From contig CAYYMH010000030.1 of the NCBI GenBank assembly GCA_964472785.1, forward strand, positions 1 to 48,429: a DNA stretch of 48,429 nt. The letters run 5' to 3'. Every line of letters begins with the position of its first letter. The first letter of the stretch is position 1. A model generated the notes under the pieces. That model was not told the origin of the DNA, did no database searches, and saw only the letters and a list, made by a program, of their open reading frames with translations. This document shows positions 33,002 to 42,155 of this stretch, piece by piece. A program made the position numbers and the translations under genes. This DNA is from CAYYMH01 sp964472785. Its GTDB lineage: Bacteria > Zhuqueibacterota > Zhuqueibacteria > Thermofontimicrobiales > Thermofontimicrobiaceae.

Positions 33002-34447
33002 ATGAAAATTGATGATCGCAGCGCTATTGCGGAACATTTTATCTGTCAGTTGTGGGAAAAAGAATATTTTGCCAATATTCCACTGAAGACAACTGATGAA
33101 AAATCAGTAACAATTATTTCGATGGGAAAAAGAAATTTTGATGCCGGGCCTGATTTTTTAGATATTGCGATAAAATTGGCTGATCAGATTTACCAGGGTG
33201 ATCTTGAGATTCATCGCTCACCTGAAGATTGGTATCAGCATAAACATCACGCCGACCCTGCCTATAACAATGTCATCATGCACCTTATTATTGGTGAAAA
33301 GACGGAGCATGAACCTGCAGTCAGGCTCAATCGCCAGCAAGTGTTTGCCGAGGTTTTTGTTCATATCAGAGATGAAGATTTTCCATTGCTGGCGAAAAAA
33401 TATAAACTGAAGCCACCAGAATATTCGCCAACGTTCAATTGTGAACTGAGCTTTTATGAGACAGCTCAAATATTATCTGTTATCAACCACTTCGCTCGGG
33501 AGCGGTTTCACTCAAAAACCGAACGGTTTTTGGAACAGCATCACTATGCTTCCTGGAATCAGGTGATTTATTTGGGAGTTATGGAAGCATTGGGCTATTC
33601 AAAAAATCAACTGCCTTTTCGGAAATTAGCGAATCTACTTCCTTTTGAGGCTTTAGCCAGAGAATTGAATCAAAAGGGAATTGAGCACGGAGAAATTCAT
33701 CTTCAGGCGCTATTGTTTGGCGCTGCTGGATTACTACCCAGTCAGGATCCGTCTTTTGACTGGAAAAAAGTCAAGGATAAAGACACCCAGAATTATATTG
33801 AAAAAATTGAATCGCTGTGGAGGTCTTTTTCCAGTCGAATTGGAATTGAACCGATGAGACGGGATCAGTGGTTGTTTTTTCGATTGCGACCATCCAACTT
33901 TCCCACCAGAAGAATTGCTGGCGCCAGTCTGATTTTAACGAAATTTTTAAATGATGGATTTTTGGAAAAAATTCTCAAGATTGTCAACGGATTAATTGAT
34001 CATCACCCACTCCTTATTAAAGAATTAGAACACTGTTTTTTCACCAAAACAAAAGGATATTGGGCAACACATTATCAATTAGAGCAAAATGTGACTGAAG
34101 CTGATCCGGGTAAAAATGTGACATTGATCGGTAAAGAGCGAGGACGCAGTATTGTTATTAACATCATCTTACCGGTGTTATTAGCGTACGCGAAAGAGAC
34201 TGAAGATTCCCAATTGATGATTCACATGCTGCAGATTTACCAGCAATATCCAAAGACAACAGAGAATTCAGTTACTAAAAAAATGAGTAGTATGTTATTC
34301 AATCGTGACAATCTGATAATTAAAAAATCAATCAACACTGCGGCGAAACAACAGGGACTCATTCATCTTTATAAATTGCATTGTCGTCGCAGGGAATGTG
34401 ATCGCTGTCAAGAGGACTGGAAACCAATTCTGTCCCCTAAAAGATGA
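33002..34447 (+). CDS. DUF2851 family protein
   Basis: This 481-residue protein is recognised as DUF2851 from the N-terminal LWEKEYFANIPLKTTD, GKRNFDAGPDFLDIAIKL, GDLEIHRSPEDWYQHKHH and the C-terminal cysteine block LHCRRRECDRCQEDW. The family is common in Bacteroidota and relatives, and its function is unknown. The GDLEIH segment and terminal cysteines suggest a nuclease-like or metal-binding protein, which is inference only. There is no signal peptide. It stands alone with 140 bp before it, and no ribosome binding site is evident. Confidence 0.88.
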   Translation: MKIDDRSAIAEHFICQLWEKEYFANIPLKTTDEKSVTIISMGKRNFDAGPDFLDIAIKLADQIYQGDLEIHRSPEDWYQHKHHADPAYNNVIMHLIIGEKTEHEPAVRLNRQQVFAEVFVHIRDEDFPLLAKKYKLKPPEYSPTFNCELSFYETAQILSVINHFARERFHSKTERFLEQHHYASWNQVIYLGVMEALGYSKNQLPFRKLANLLPFEALARELNQKGIEHGEIHLQALLFGAAGLLPSQDPSFDWKKVKDKDTQNYIEKIESLWRSFSSRIGIEPMRRDQWLFFRLRPSNFPTRRIAGASLILTKFLNDGFLEKILKIVNGLIDHHPLLIKELEHCFFTKTKGYWATHYQLEQNVTEADPGKNVTLIGKERGRSIVINIILPVLLAYAKETEDSQLMIHMLQIYQQYPKTTENSVTKKMSSMLFNRDNLIIKKSINTAAKQQGLIHLYKLHCRRRECDRCQEDWKPILSPKR

Positions 34448-34534
34448 GTTGCACTAATTACCGTTTGTTTAAAATTTAGGAGCTACGCATCATTTGAAAA
34501 AAGTAGTCATCTATTAAAATGATTTGGAGACAAA

Positions 34535-35095
34535 ATGAATTATTTCTTTATTTTTTCCTCATGTTTATTACTCACTTTATTCCCTATGTCTGGCACGATT
34601 AGCGCTGATAACCGAGATAAAGAACAAAAAGAAATCAGTACAGTATCCAATGTAGATCTTAAAAAGTACTCGGGCTTATGGTATGAAATAGCAAAAATTC
34701 CCAATCGATTTCAGAAAAAATGTGAGAGAAGAACGACCGCCGAATACTCACTTCGAGAGGATGGACGGATCAATGTATTGAACACCTGCATTGACAAAAA
34801 CGGTAGAAAAATCCAGGCAGAAGGTATCGCCAAAATTGTGGATAAAGATTCGAATGCCAAGCTGAAAGTGAGTTTTGTCAGTATTTTGGGAATTCAACTT
34901 TTCTGGGGCAAATACTGGATCATTGGACTGGCTGAAGATTACAGCTATGCTGTTGTCGGAACGCCAAACCGTAAATACGGCTGGATACTGAGTCGGTCGC
35001 CATCTCTGCCGAATGATACGATGAAGCAGATCTTTGGTTTGCTGGAAACCCAGGGTTACGACACGAAAAGATTCGTGATGACAAAACAACTGTAG
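34535..35095 (+). CDS. Blc-like bacterial lipocalin
   Basis: This 186-residue protein has a signal peptide (hydrophobic 3-20, cleavage near TISAD). The lipocalin motif G-x-W is G47-L48-W49 in KKYSGLWYEIAKIPNRFQK; later conserved parts are WGKYWIIGL and YAVVGTPNRKYGWILSRSP. Bacterial lipocalins bind fatty acids or lysophospholipids and are linked to envelope stress. Unlike E. coli Blc it has no obvious lipobox cysteine at the cleavage site, so it may be soluble in the periplasm. GGAG precedes the ATG. Confidence 0.93.
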   Translation: MNYFFIFSSCLLLTLFPMSGTISADNRDKEQKEISTVSNVDLKKYSGLWYEIAKIPNRFQKKCERRTTAEYSLREDGRINVLNTCIDKNGRKIQAEGIAKIVDKDSNAKLKVSFVSILGIQLFWGKYWIIGLAEDYSYAVVGTPNRKYGWILSRSPSLPNDTMKQIFGLLETQGYDTKRFVMTKQL

Positions 35096-35256
35096 TAATT
35101 TACAGAGTGATCTCGTGCCTGTAGCGATACCATTTAATAAACAAACAATACTATCAAAATTATTTAAATTCAGTATGTCAGGCTTTCATCACGCGCTGCA
35201 TCCTTAATTAATTTTCCATAATTCACATTAATTCTAAAATGATTGAGGAGGTAGGA

Positions 35257-35688
35257 ATGTTCAAAAAATTCAAAGAATTTGCAATGCGTGGTAACGTCTT
35301 TGATATGGCGATTGGTATTGTGCTCGGCATTGCTTTCGGCGCCATTATCAAATCTTTTGTCGATGATATTATTATGCCGCCGATCGGACTGTTACTTGGC
35401 AATGTCGATTTCAGTAATCTTTTCATCGTTTTAAAAGAAGGATTAACTGCTGCTCCATATTTAACGCTGGAAGCAGCAAAATCCGCAGGCGCTGTTACAC
35501 TGAATTATGGCGCTTTTATTAACACGGTCATTAATTTTATCATCATTGCTTTTGCTATTTTCCTGGTTGTCAGACAAATCAATAAAATGAAAAAGAAGGA
35601 AGAAGCGCCTGCAAAACCAGCTGAGCCGCCAAAACAGGAAGTACTTTTGACTGAAATCAGGGATTTACTCAAACAGCAAACAAAATAA
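35257..35688 (+). CDS. mscL: large-conductance mechanosensitive channel
   Basis: This 143-residue protein has two transmembrane helices. The first holds the pore motif FAMRGNVFDMAIGIVLGIAF followed by GAIIKSFVDDIIMPPIG; the second is INTVINFIIIAFAIFLVVRQ. A Lys/Pro-rich linker leads to a C-terminal helix (LTEIRDLLKQ) that forms the cytoplasmic bundle. It is an emergency valve for severe hypo-osmotic shock. GGAGG lies 6 bp before the ATG at 35257, so the six extra codons from 35239 are excluded. With MscS at 18656 the window encodes both classes of osmotic safety valve. Confidence 0.96.
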   Translation: MFKKFKEFAMRGNVFDMAIGIVLGIAFGAIIKSFVDDIIMPPIGLLLGNVDFSNLFIVLKEGLTAAPYLTLEAAKSAGAVTLNYGAFINTVINFIIIAFAIFLVVRQINKMKKKEEAPAKPAEPPKQEVLLTEIRDLLKQQTK

Positions 35689-35762
35689 AAAGCAGCAAAA
35701 CCACGAGTTCATTCTGTTTGTGCCTACAGAATAGCAGAGTAAGCACGATCAGACATTTTATA

Positions 35763-35903
35763 ATTAGCCACTGGCTGATACGAATTTTTATGTTCTTTTT
35801 AGTTATAATAGATGCTTTTGGCAGAAATGAGATCATACTCAATTAGAGATATCGATTCTAATTTTCACATTTCTTGCTTATTCGTTTTAATCAGTGGCTA
35901 AAA
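35763..35903. repeat. short element with imperfect terminal inverted repeats
   Basis: TTAGCCACTGGCTGATACGAAT near 35764 is matched, inverted, by a right end at about 35880-35902 whose complement reads TTAGCCACTGATTAAAACGA then ATAA. The ends are about 140 bp apart with no reading frame between. A third similar end, AGCCACTGATTGACACGG, lies at 42159-42176. It looks like a decayed non-autonomous repeat (MITE-like) sitting between mscL and the exchanger gene. Confidence 0.5.
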
Positions 35904-35980
35904 TATTAATTCACGATACCCCAAAAATTGGTCGTTGCTTAATGAACATTTTTTGATTTCCTAAATTAAGACACATCGTT

Positions 35981-36943
35981 ATGAGTTTGATATTTGTGAT
36001 TGTATTATTGGTCATCGGATTAATTGCGTTAATCAAAGGCGCCGATTTCTTTGTGGATGGCGCTTCGTCATTAGCAAAATGTTTTTCGGTGTCCGACATT
36101 GTCATCGGCTTGACTGTCGTTGCTTTTGGCACGTCGATGCCGGAAATGATGGTAAGCGTTTTCTCCAGTATTCAGGGACATAACGAAATTGCTTTCGGAA
36201 ATGTCATTGGCAGTAATGTTTTCAATATTTTAGTGATCCTGGGTATCGCCGGTATGATGAATCCAATTTCTATTCATAAAACTACTGTCCGATGGGAAAT
36301 CCCCTTTTCTCTGGCAGCAGTATTGATTTTGTTTGTTTTAGTTAACGATAAGTTAATGTTCGGTGCAGAAAAAGATCAATTAAGCTTCATGGACGCCGGC
36401 ATCCTATTGATTTTATTTGCTGCGTTTTTTTTCTATTCTTTTATTCTTCGCAGCGTTCAGTCAAATGGCGAATCCCCGGTTGAGCAATGCGCGACGAAGA
36501 AGACAATTCTATTAATTGTGATTGGACTGATCGGACTTTTTGTCGGAGCAAAGCTGGTTGTCGATAATGCGGTTAAAATTGCTATCGAATTGAACATTAG
36601 TGAAAAACTGATCGCGCTTACGTTGATTGCCGGGGGCACGTCGCTCCCGGAACTGGCAACCTCTGCTGTGGCCGCTTTTAAAAAACGATTGGATATCGCT
36701 GTCGGCAATGTCATCGGATCGAACATTTTTAATATTCTTTTGATACTCGGCGTGAGTTCATCCATCAAACCCATTCCTTTTGATACGACGCTTAATTATG
36801 ATTTGGGAATTTTAACTTTAGCGACTCTGGTTTTATTGTTCAGTATGGTCACCGGAAAAAGAAAAAAGTTGGACCGTTGGGAAGCCCTGTTGCTGCTGAT
36901 CGGCTATTTCGTTTATCTGATATATTTAATTATAAGAAAATAA
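35981..36943 (+). CDS. CaCA-family calcium/sodium antiporter (YrbG-like)
   Basis: This 320-residue inner-membrane protein has about ten hydrophobic segments arranged as two inverted alpha-repeats. The first repeat has VAFGTSMPEMMVSVF and FGNVIGSNVFNILVILG, the second IAGGTSLPELATSAV and VGNVIGSNIFNILLILG. These are the ion-binding motifs of Na+/Ca2+ or cation/H+ exchangers. A hydrophilic loop near residues 160-170 joins the halves. No ribosome binding site is evident before the ATG at 35981. The gene appears to be monocistronic. Confidence 0.94.
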   Translation: MSLIFVIVLLVIGLIALIKGADFFVDGASSLAKCFSVSDIVIGLTVVAFGTSMPEMMVSVFSSIQGHNEIAFGNVIGSNVFNILVILGIAGMMNPISIHKTTVRWEIPFSLAAVLILFVLVNDKLMFGAEKDQLSFMDAGILLILFAAFFFYSFILRSVQSNGESPVEQCATKKTILLIVIGLIGLFVGAKLVVDNAVKIAIELNISEKLIALTLIAGGTSLPELATSAVAAFKKRLDIAVGNVIGSNIFNILLILGVSSSIKPIPFDTTLNYDLGILTLATLVLLFSMVTGKRKKLDRWEALLLLIGYFVYLIYLIIRK

Positions 36944-37115
36944 CAAAATCTTACTCCAATTATCTGTTGAATCCGGAGCCATTTGGGTGAATGACCAGCA
37001 AGCATCCAAATCTCACCTTGTTGGTTTAATGTTATTTTTACAGAATGAATTAAATTTTGATTCGAAAATTTAAAATTTTAAGTGTCAATTAATTTTCACA
37101 TTATTTTTATTTTAC

Positions 37116-37144
37116 TTGACTTTTTGGTATCTGAAAATTATATT
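37116..37144 (+). promoter_or_regulatory. promoter of the OmpA-family gene
   Basis: TTGACT at 37116-37121, 17-bp spacer, TATATT at 37139-37144, 62 bp upstream of the ATG; GCGGAGGAG gives a strong ribosome binding site. Confidence 0.7.
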
Positions 37145-37206
37145 AAAATCATATCAAAGTTTTTTGTCATTTAACATAATAAATTACTAAAAGCGGAGGA
37201 GTAAAC

Positions 37207-38682
37207 ATGAATCCAACTAACGACAATTTTCAATCAAAAGGAAAGATTATTTTTACGTTATTGGTGAGTTTTCTCATTTTGTCATTTTTGAGCCAAATAC
37301 TTTTGGCACAGGATGATGTTAAAAAACGGGTTTTTGAAGAAGTGGATGATCTTTTTTCAAAAGCTAAAGCAAAACAAGCAGATTTGTTATCACCAGAGTA
37401 TTTTAAAATTGCATCGGAGAAACACGCAGAAGCTTTAAAAGACTTTGATAAGAACAAAAATATTAATGATAAATTAGGAGCAATTAAAAAGTATTTGAAT
37501 CAGGCTTTGGAAGTAGCAAAACTCGGCCACGTGACCTTTTCCACCTTGCTGGAATCCCGTGATGATGCGTTGAGCACAAATGCGCCTGAATATGCCAGCA
37601 ACATTTTCGAAAAAGCAGAAAATGACTTTTTTGATGCTGCACGAACACTGGAGAAAGGCAACGTAAATAAAACAAAAGAAAAGGCTATCGTCGCTGAAAA
37701 GCGTTACCGGGAAGCAGAATTGATTGCCATTAAAGGAAGTATTATCGGACACATTCGCGAGCTTCAAGAAAATGCTAAAAAAGAAAAGGTCGATAAGTTT
37801 GCCCCGATTTCTTACAATCGCTCGATAACACTTTTGAACGAAACGGAAACCCTTTTGAATAGTGACAGGCGTGCAAAAACAGAAGCCAAACAAAAGGCAG
37901 AAAACGCTGAATATGAGGCAAAACACGCTATCTATTTAGCAGACCGAATACAGGAGTTGAAAAAAGACGATTCGAACTGGGAAAAGTTAATATTAGAACA
38001 TGAAGAATATTTCACAAAAGTTCTCATTGAATTGGGATTTGAGCCACGATTTGATCAGGGATTTTCTGAACCGACAACTTCTGCCCTGAAAGCAATTCAA
38101 AGTTTACAAAAACAGAATAAAGAATTATCAGACGAAATCTCTGCTTTAGATCAACAGGTTGAATCTCTAATTAATCAAAAAAATGCACTGGAGGTTCAAC
38201 TAAGTGAATTGAAAGAAAAAGAAGAGGGATTGATTACACGGCTGACGATGGAGCAGAAACGCAAAGAGAAATTTCAAAAAATCGAATCAATGTTTGACCG
38301 CGAAGAAGCACAAATATTTCGTGAAGGCGAGAAAATACGAATTCGCTTGATCGGTTTAAATTTTGCCAGCGGCAAGTCTGTTATTAATCCCGAGTATTTT
38401 CCCTTGCTCACAAAGCTGCAGCGCGCCATTAGAATTTTTCCCGATTATATTCTGACCATTGAAGGACATACGGACAATAGAGGTGACGACCGGATGAATG
38501 AATCTCTGTCAACAAAACGGGCGAAAGCAGTTCGGGATTATCTCAAAGCGAATATGGGATTGACCAGTGATCAGATTTCAGCAGTCGGATATGGGGAGAG
38601 CAAACCTATTGCCACGAATGAAACTGAAGATGGAAGAAGACAAAATCGACGCATTGACGTCGTAATGGAACCATCCGAATGA
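37207..38682 (+). CDS. OmpA-family peptidoglycan-binding protein with helical N-terminal region
   Basis: This 491-residue protein has a signal peptide with a long n-region (hydrophobic about 13-31, cleavage near LLAQ). Residues 38-280 are helical repeats of the type KAKAKQADLLSPEYFKIASE and ALSTNAPEYASNIFEKAEND, spaced about 80-90 residues apart. A coiled coil (about 295-345) leads into a C-terminal OmpA domain (375-491): NFASGKSVINPEYFPLL, IEGHTDNRGDDRMNESLSTK, RAKAVRDYL and GYGESKPIATNETEDGRRQN. The OmpA domain binds diaminopimelate in peptidoglycan. There is no barrel, so it is likely periplasmic. A strong promoter precedes it. Confidence 0.9.
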   Translation: MNPTNDNFQSKGKIIFTLLVSFLILSFLSQILLAQDDVKKRVFEEVDDLFSKAKAKQADLLSPEYFKIASEKHAEALKDFDKNKNINDKLGAIKKYLNQALEVAKLGHVTFSTLLESRDDALSTNAPEYASNIFEKAENDFFDAARTLEKGNVNKTKEKAIVAEKRYREAELIAIKGSIIGHIRELQENAKKEKVDKFAPISYNRSITLLNETETLLNSDRRAKTEAKQKAENAEYEAKHAIYLADRIQELKKDDSNWEKLILEHEEYFTKVLIELGFEPRFDQGFSEPTTSALKAIQSLQKQNKELSDEISALDQQVESLINQKNALEVQLSELKEKEEGLITRLTMEQKRKEKFQKIESMFDREEAQIFREGEKIRIRLIGLNFASGKSVINPEYFPLLTKLQRAIRIFPDYILTIEGHTDNRGDDRMNESLSTKRAKAVRDYLKANMGLTSDQISAVGYGESKPIATNETEDGRRQNRRIDVVMEPSE

Positions 38683-38696
38683 TTCGATGATTAGCT

Positions 38697-38791
38697 GTAA
38701 AGCGCAGCCGAAAAGGTAAAGGTTGTAGTGATTCATCTAATACACCGCTGATGATAAAGCACATTCAAAATGTTTTCGGCTGTGCCTTTAC
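38697..38791 (+). other. long-arm inverted repeat with 58-nt loop downstream of the OmpA-family gene
   Basis: GTAAAGCGCAGCCGAAAA (38697-38714) pairs with TTTTCGGCTGTGCCTTTAC (38773-38791), leaving one extra or mismatched base. It lies 15 bp after the stop codon and 45 bp before queH. No T-run follows directly, so it is not a standard terminator. It may be a repeat element, an mRNA-stabilising stem or a small RNA. Confidence 0.5.
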
Positions 38792-38835
38792 GCATTAATT
38801 TTAATAATTAAATAGAACATCTCTTCAAAGACACC

Positions 38836-39393
38836 ATGAAAAAGTTACTGCTACATATGTGCTGTGCCCCATGTGTTACCGTACCATTAACGCGTTTAAA
38901 AACAGAATTTGAAATCACGGGTTTTTTTTATAATCCCAATATTCATCCGGAAAATGAATACAAAATCCGATTAGACGAATTGAGAAGCTATCTTGACCAA
39001 TTGGATGTCGAATTGATTGTGGGCGAGTATGACACCAAACGTTGGTTTGAACTGGTCCGAGGATTGGAAAACGAACCAGAAGGCGGAAAGCGATGCGAAA
39101 TATGTTTTAAAATGCGTTTGGATCGGACTGCAAAATTTGCCAAAAATCATAATATTGATTTTTTCACCACGGTGATGTCCATCAGTCCCCACAAAAATGC
39201 AGCACTTTTAAATGAGGTCGGGAAAGAATTCGGACTGAAATACGGGGTACAATTTTTTGAGGCAAATTTCAAAAAAAAGGATGGATTCAAACAAAGCGTC
39301 ATGTTAAGTCGGCAGCATAATATGTATCGACAAAATTACTGCGGCTGTGTCTTCAGTCAAAAAACAACAGATCAAAGAGGTGATTCCAAGTGA
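38836..39393 (+). CDS. queH: epoxyqueuosine reductase QueH
   Basis: This 185-residue protein (formerly DUF208) reduces epoxyqueuosine to queuosine in tRNA, a non-orthologous replacement for QueG. Conserved cysteines are LLHMCCAPC (C9, C10, C13), GKRCEICFKMRL and the C-terminal YRQNYCGCVFSQ, which hold a 4Fe-4S cluster and nearby metal. FYNPNIHPENEYKIR is also diagnostic. The stop codon overlaps the GTG start of the next gene (GTGA), so the two are co-translated. No other queuosine genes lie in the window. Confidence 0.95.
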   Translation: MKKLLLHMCCAPCVTVPLTRLKTEFEITGFFYNPNIHPENEYKIRLDELRSYLDQLDVELIVGEYDTKRWFELVRGLENEPEGGKRCEICFKMRLDRTAKFAKNHNIDFFTTVMSISPHKNAALLNEVGKEFGLKYGVQFFEANFKKKDGFKQSVMLSRQHNMYRQNYCGCVFSQKTTDQRGDSK

Positions 39394-40406
39394 AAGAAGC
39401 GATGTTTTACCGTAAAATCGATGATGAAAAAATCTTGTGTGAATTGTGTCCCCATTTTTGCAAACTCAAAGAAGGACAAACCGGGATCTGTCATGTGAGA
39501 AAGGTTCAGGACGGGAGACTCAATTCTTTGGTTTATGGGCGATCCATCGCCCTGCATGTCGATCCCATTGAAAAAAAACCGCTTTTTCATGTTGATCCGG
39601 GGTCCCGGTCATTCTCAATGGCAACGGCAGGATGTAATTTCCACTGCAAATTTTGTCAGAATCATGCCATCTCTCAAGTCGAGGATCACATTGATCTCAA
39701 TCAGGTGGGCAGAGAGATTTCACCCAAAGGAATTGTTGATTATGCTAAGAGTGAACAATGTTCCTCCATTGCTTACACGTACACAGAACCGACGATTTAT
39801 TTCGAATACGCCTGCGATACCGCCAAACTCGCCCATGAACAGGGCATCTTGAATGTTTTTGTTACCAACGGCTATATCAATCCGGAGCCATTAAAATTTA
39901 TCAGTGAATACCTCGATGCAGCTAATGTTGATTTAAAAAGCTTTCGCGACGATTTTTATCGTAAACTGGTTGGCGCCAAACTTCAACCGGTATTGGATAC
40001 GCTAAAGCTGATGAAAAAGCTCAATATTTGGATTGAGGTCACCACCCTTATTATCCCCGGCGAAAATGACTCTGAAGACGAATTAAACCAGATTGCCGCA
40101 TTCATCGCCAATGAATTGGGAAAAGAGACGCCTTGGCACATCAGCCGGTTTCACCCGCAGTATAAACTCAATTCACATCCGCCAACCCCTGTTTCCACAT
40201 TGCAAAGAGCCTATAAAATTGGCAAAGATAATGGATTGAGGTACGTTTACCCGGGAAATGTCCCGGGCGATAAATACGAAAGCACTTTCTGTTACCATTG
40301 CGGAGAGATGCTTATCCAGCGTTACGGATTTCATATCCAAAATAATGCAATCAAAGATGGTAAATGTTCGTTCTGTTCGGTTGAGATTGACGGGTTGCGG
40401 ATGTGA
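39390..40406 (+). CDS. amrS: AmmeMemoRadiSam system radical SAM enzyme
   Basis: This 338-residue protein is a radical SAM enzyme with C82, C86 and C89 (AGCNFHCKFCQNHAIS), preceded by four more cysteines (C17, C20, C24, C34: ILCELCPHFCKLKEGQTGIC) and ending in a zinc-ribbon-like pair (FCYHCGEML and GKCSFC). This is the PflA-related AmrS of the AMMECR1-Memo-radical SAM set, whose substrate is unresolved. The usual partners (AMMECR1 and Memo proteins) are not in this window. It starts with GTG overlapping the queH stop codon, an unusual neighbour for AmrS. Confidence 0.92.
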   Translation: MKEAMFYRKIDDEKILCELCPHFCKLKEGQTGICHVRKVQDGRLNSLVYGRSIALHVDPIEKKPLFHVDPGSRSFSMATAGCNFHCKFCQNHAISQVEDHIDLNQVGREISPKGIVDYAKSEQCSSIAYTYTEPTIYFEYACDTAKLAHEQGILNVFVTNGYINPEPLKFISEYLDAANVDLKSFRDDFYRKLVGAKLQPVLDTLKLMKKLNIWIEVTTLIIPGENDSEDELNQIAAFIANELGKETPWHISRFHPQYKLNSHPPTPVSTLQRAYKIGKDNGLRYVYPGNVPGDKYESTFCYHCGEMLIQRYGFHIQNNAIKDGKCSFCSVEIDGLRM

Positions 40407-40633
40407 AATTTGTACGATTTGTTTGAAATTTTCCTGACTGAGAAACAATATTAGACAAACCGCATCCAATAGAATAAAGAGATTATTTTTATTCTCCATC
40501 ATTCACTCCATTTAATAATAGCTTGAAAATTACAACTGATGTTAATGATTAGAGAAAGTTTTCATTTTCGATTTTCGAATTTAATTTCAATTGGTAAAAA
40601 ACGAACAATGCAATTTCCAAAAGGAGCACAAAA

Positions 40634-41200
40634 ATGTCAGAAACAAAATCGAACATGATGCCTTTGGGCACTGAAGCGCCGGATTTTAATTTATACGATA
40701 CAGTCTCCGGTGAATATAAATCTTTAAATGATGTGAAAGCTGATAAAGCGACTGTGATTATGTTCATTTGTAATCACTGTCCGTTTGTCAAACATGTGCG
40801 GCAGGAATTAGTCAATATCGCTAATGATTATAAACCAATAGGCGTTTCATTTGTCGCGATTAGTTCAAATGATGTTGAATCTTATCCGGACGATTCACCG
40901 GAAGAAATGAAGAAACTGGCTGAACAGATGAATTTTCCATTCCCCTATTTGTATGACGAAACTCAGCAAGTAGCAAAATCATATCAGGCTGCCTGCACAC
41001 CCGATCTTTATGTTTTTGATGGCGATCTGAAATGTGTTTACCGTGGGCAACTGGATGATTCCCGTCCGGGAAACAACATTCCGGTTAGCGGCAAAGATTT
41101 ACGTGCAGCATTGGATTCCGTTTTAAATAACGAACCGGTGGATTCAAATCAAAAACCGAGTATGGGTTGCAATATTAAATGGAAAAACAATGACCGGTAA
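40634..41200 (+). CDS. thioredoxin-fold redoxin (AhpC/TSA-like)
   Basis: This 188-residue cytoplasmic protein has the thioredoxin fold with active-site C46-N-H-C49 in VIMFICNHCPFVKHV, then ISSNDVESYPDDSPEEM and the substrate-binding loop with cis-Pro (ACTPDLYVFD). This sub-family is usually annotated as a thioredoxin-like or redoxin-domain protein and often contains the NHCPF motif. It probably reduces peroxides or disulfides; the reductant is not known. AGGAG precedes the ATG. It lies between amrS and lipB with gaps over 100 bp on both sides, so it is likely transcribed alone. Confidence 0.92.
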   Translation: MSETKSNMMPLGTEAPDFNLYDTVSGEYKSLNDVKADKATVIMFICNHCPFVKHVRQELVNIANDYKPIGVSFVAISSNDVESYPDDSPEEMKKLAEQMNFPFPYLYDETQQVAKSYQAACTPDLYVFDGDLKCVYRGQLDDSRPGNNIPVSGKDLRAALDSVLNNEPVDSNQKPSMGCNIKWKNNDR

Positions 41201-41316
41201 AAAACACTGAATATAAATCAAATTTCAGAGATGAAGTTAGAACCTTGATTTATGTTTTGTTCAATTCAATATAGTTTGAACGAAGGGGCAGAGTACTCCT
41301 GATATTTTAGAAATAA

Positions 41317-42084
41317 ATGATAAAATCGATTAAAAAGTTTGAAGAAGGTCGTCGCTTGAAAAACTCAACGGAAAATAACGGTGGTTATTCATATCCTATT
41401 TCGATAATCCGATTAGGAAAAATGGGACTGCCCGAAACTGATCGGCTAATGAAAAAATTAATGTCCCTGCGTGAAGACGATCGCATTCCAGATCTGCTGT
41501 TGATTTTGGCACATCACCCTGTTTTATCAATCGGCGCCCGAAAATTAAATGAGAATGACCTACTCAAGCCATGGAGCTATTTTGAAAATCTGGGGATTCA
41601 GATTTATCAAGCCCACCGGGGCGGCGGATTAAGCTATCACTGGGACGGTCAATTGGTTGCTTATCCGGTTTTAAAGTTACGCAAAGCAGAACAGCACATT
41701 TCCGAATACATGTACCGGCTGGAAGAAGTCGGGCTGCGCACACTGAACGAACTGGGAGTCATTGCCCAAAGAAAAAGAGACGAGACGGCTCAAATCGGTC
41801 TCTGGCACGGAGAGGATAAAATTGCATCCATGGGAATTTACGTGTCCAGATGGGTGACCAGCTTCGGTTTTGCATTAAACTTAGCTGGTGACAAATCGCC
41901 TGCTCGTTACATCCGACCCTGCGGTTTGGACGTTCAACTCACAACAGTTAGTGAAGTCACCGGTAAAGAAGCAGACAGAGAATTTGCCACACAAAAAGTA
42001 ATTCAACACTTCACTGATGTTTTCCAGCGATTCGATGATAATTCTTTTTCAAAATATGACTTGATGGATCTGCTGGTTGACTGA
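41317..42084 (+). CDS. lipB: octanoyl-[acyl-carrier-protein]:protein octanoyltransferase
   Basis: This 255-residue enzyme moves octanoate from ACP to the lipoyl domains of 2-oxoacid dehydrogenases and GcvH. The thioester cysteine is C202 in YIRPCGLDVQ and the paired lysine is K168 in GEDKIASMGIYVSRWVTSFG; RGGGLSYHWDGQLVAYP is the substrate-binding glycine loop. About 24 residues at the N-terminus precede the homologous part, so a later start (for example the TTG near 41356) is possible. No ribosome binding site is clear before the ATG. lipA is not adjacent. Confidence 0.93.
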   Translation: MIKSIKKFEEGRRLKNSTENNGGYSYPISIIRLGKMGLPETDRLMKKLMSLREDDRIPDLLLILAHHPVLSIGARKLNENDLLKPWSYFENLGIQIYQAHRGGGLSYHWDGQLVAYPVLKLRKAEQHISEYMYRLEEVGLRTLNELGVIAQRKRDETAQIGLWHGEDKIASMGIYVSRWVTSFGFALNLAGDKSPARYIRPCGLDVQLTTVSEVTGKEADREFATQKVIQHFTDVFQRFDDNSFSKYDLMDLLVD

Positions 42085-42097
42085 AAATCAGTTTTTT
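42080..42097 (+). terminator. weak terminator at the lipB stop codon
   Basis: ACTGA-AAA-TCAGT followed by TTTTT (42080-42097); the stop codon lies in the stem. The stem is only 5 bp, so this is tentative. Confidence 0.35.
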
Positions 42098-42155
42098 CAA
42101 ATGTGCCATGTTTTTTTACCTCCAAAATTATAATAACAACGGCCAATTTTTTTAG

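Noticed and set aside
41317..42084. Biotin or lipoate-protein ligase instead of LipB
   Set aside because: The paired Lys168 and Cys202 with RPCGL and the RGGG-GQLVAYP order are specific to octanoyltransferase LipB.
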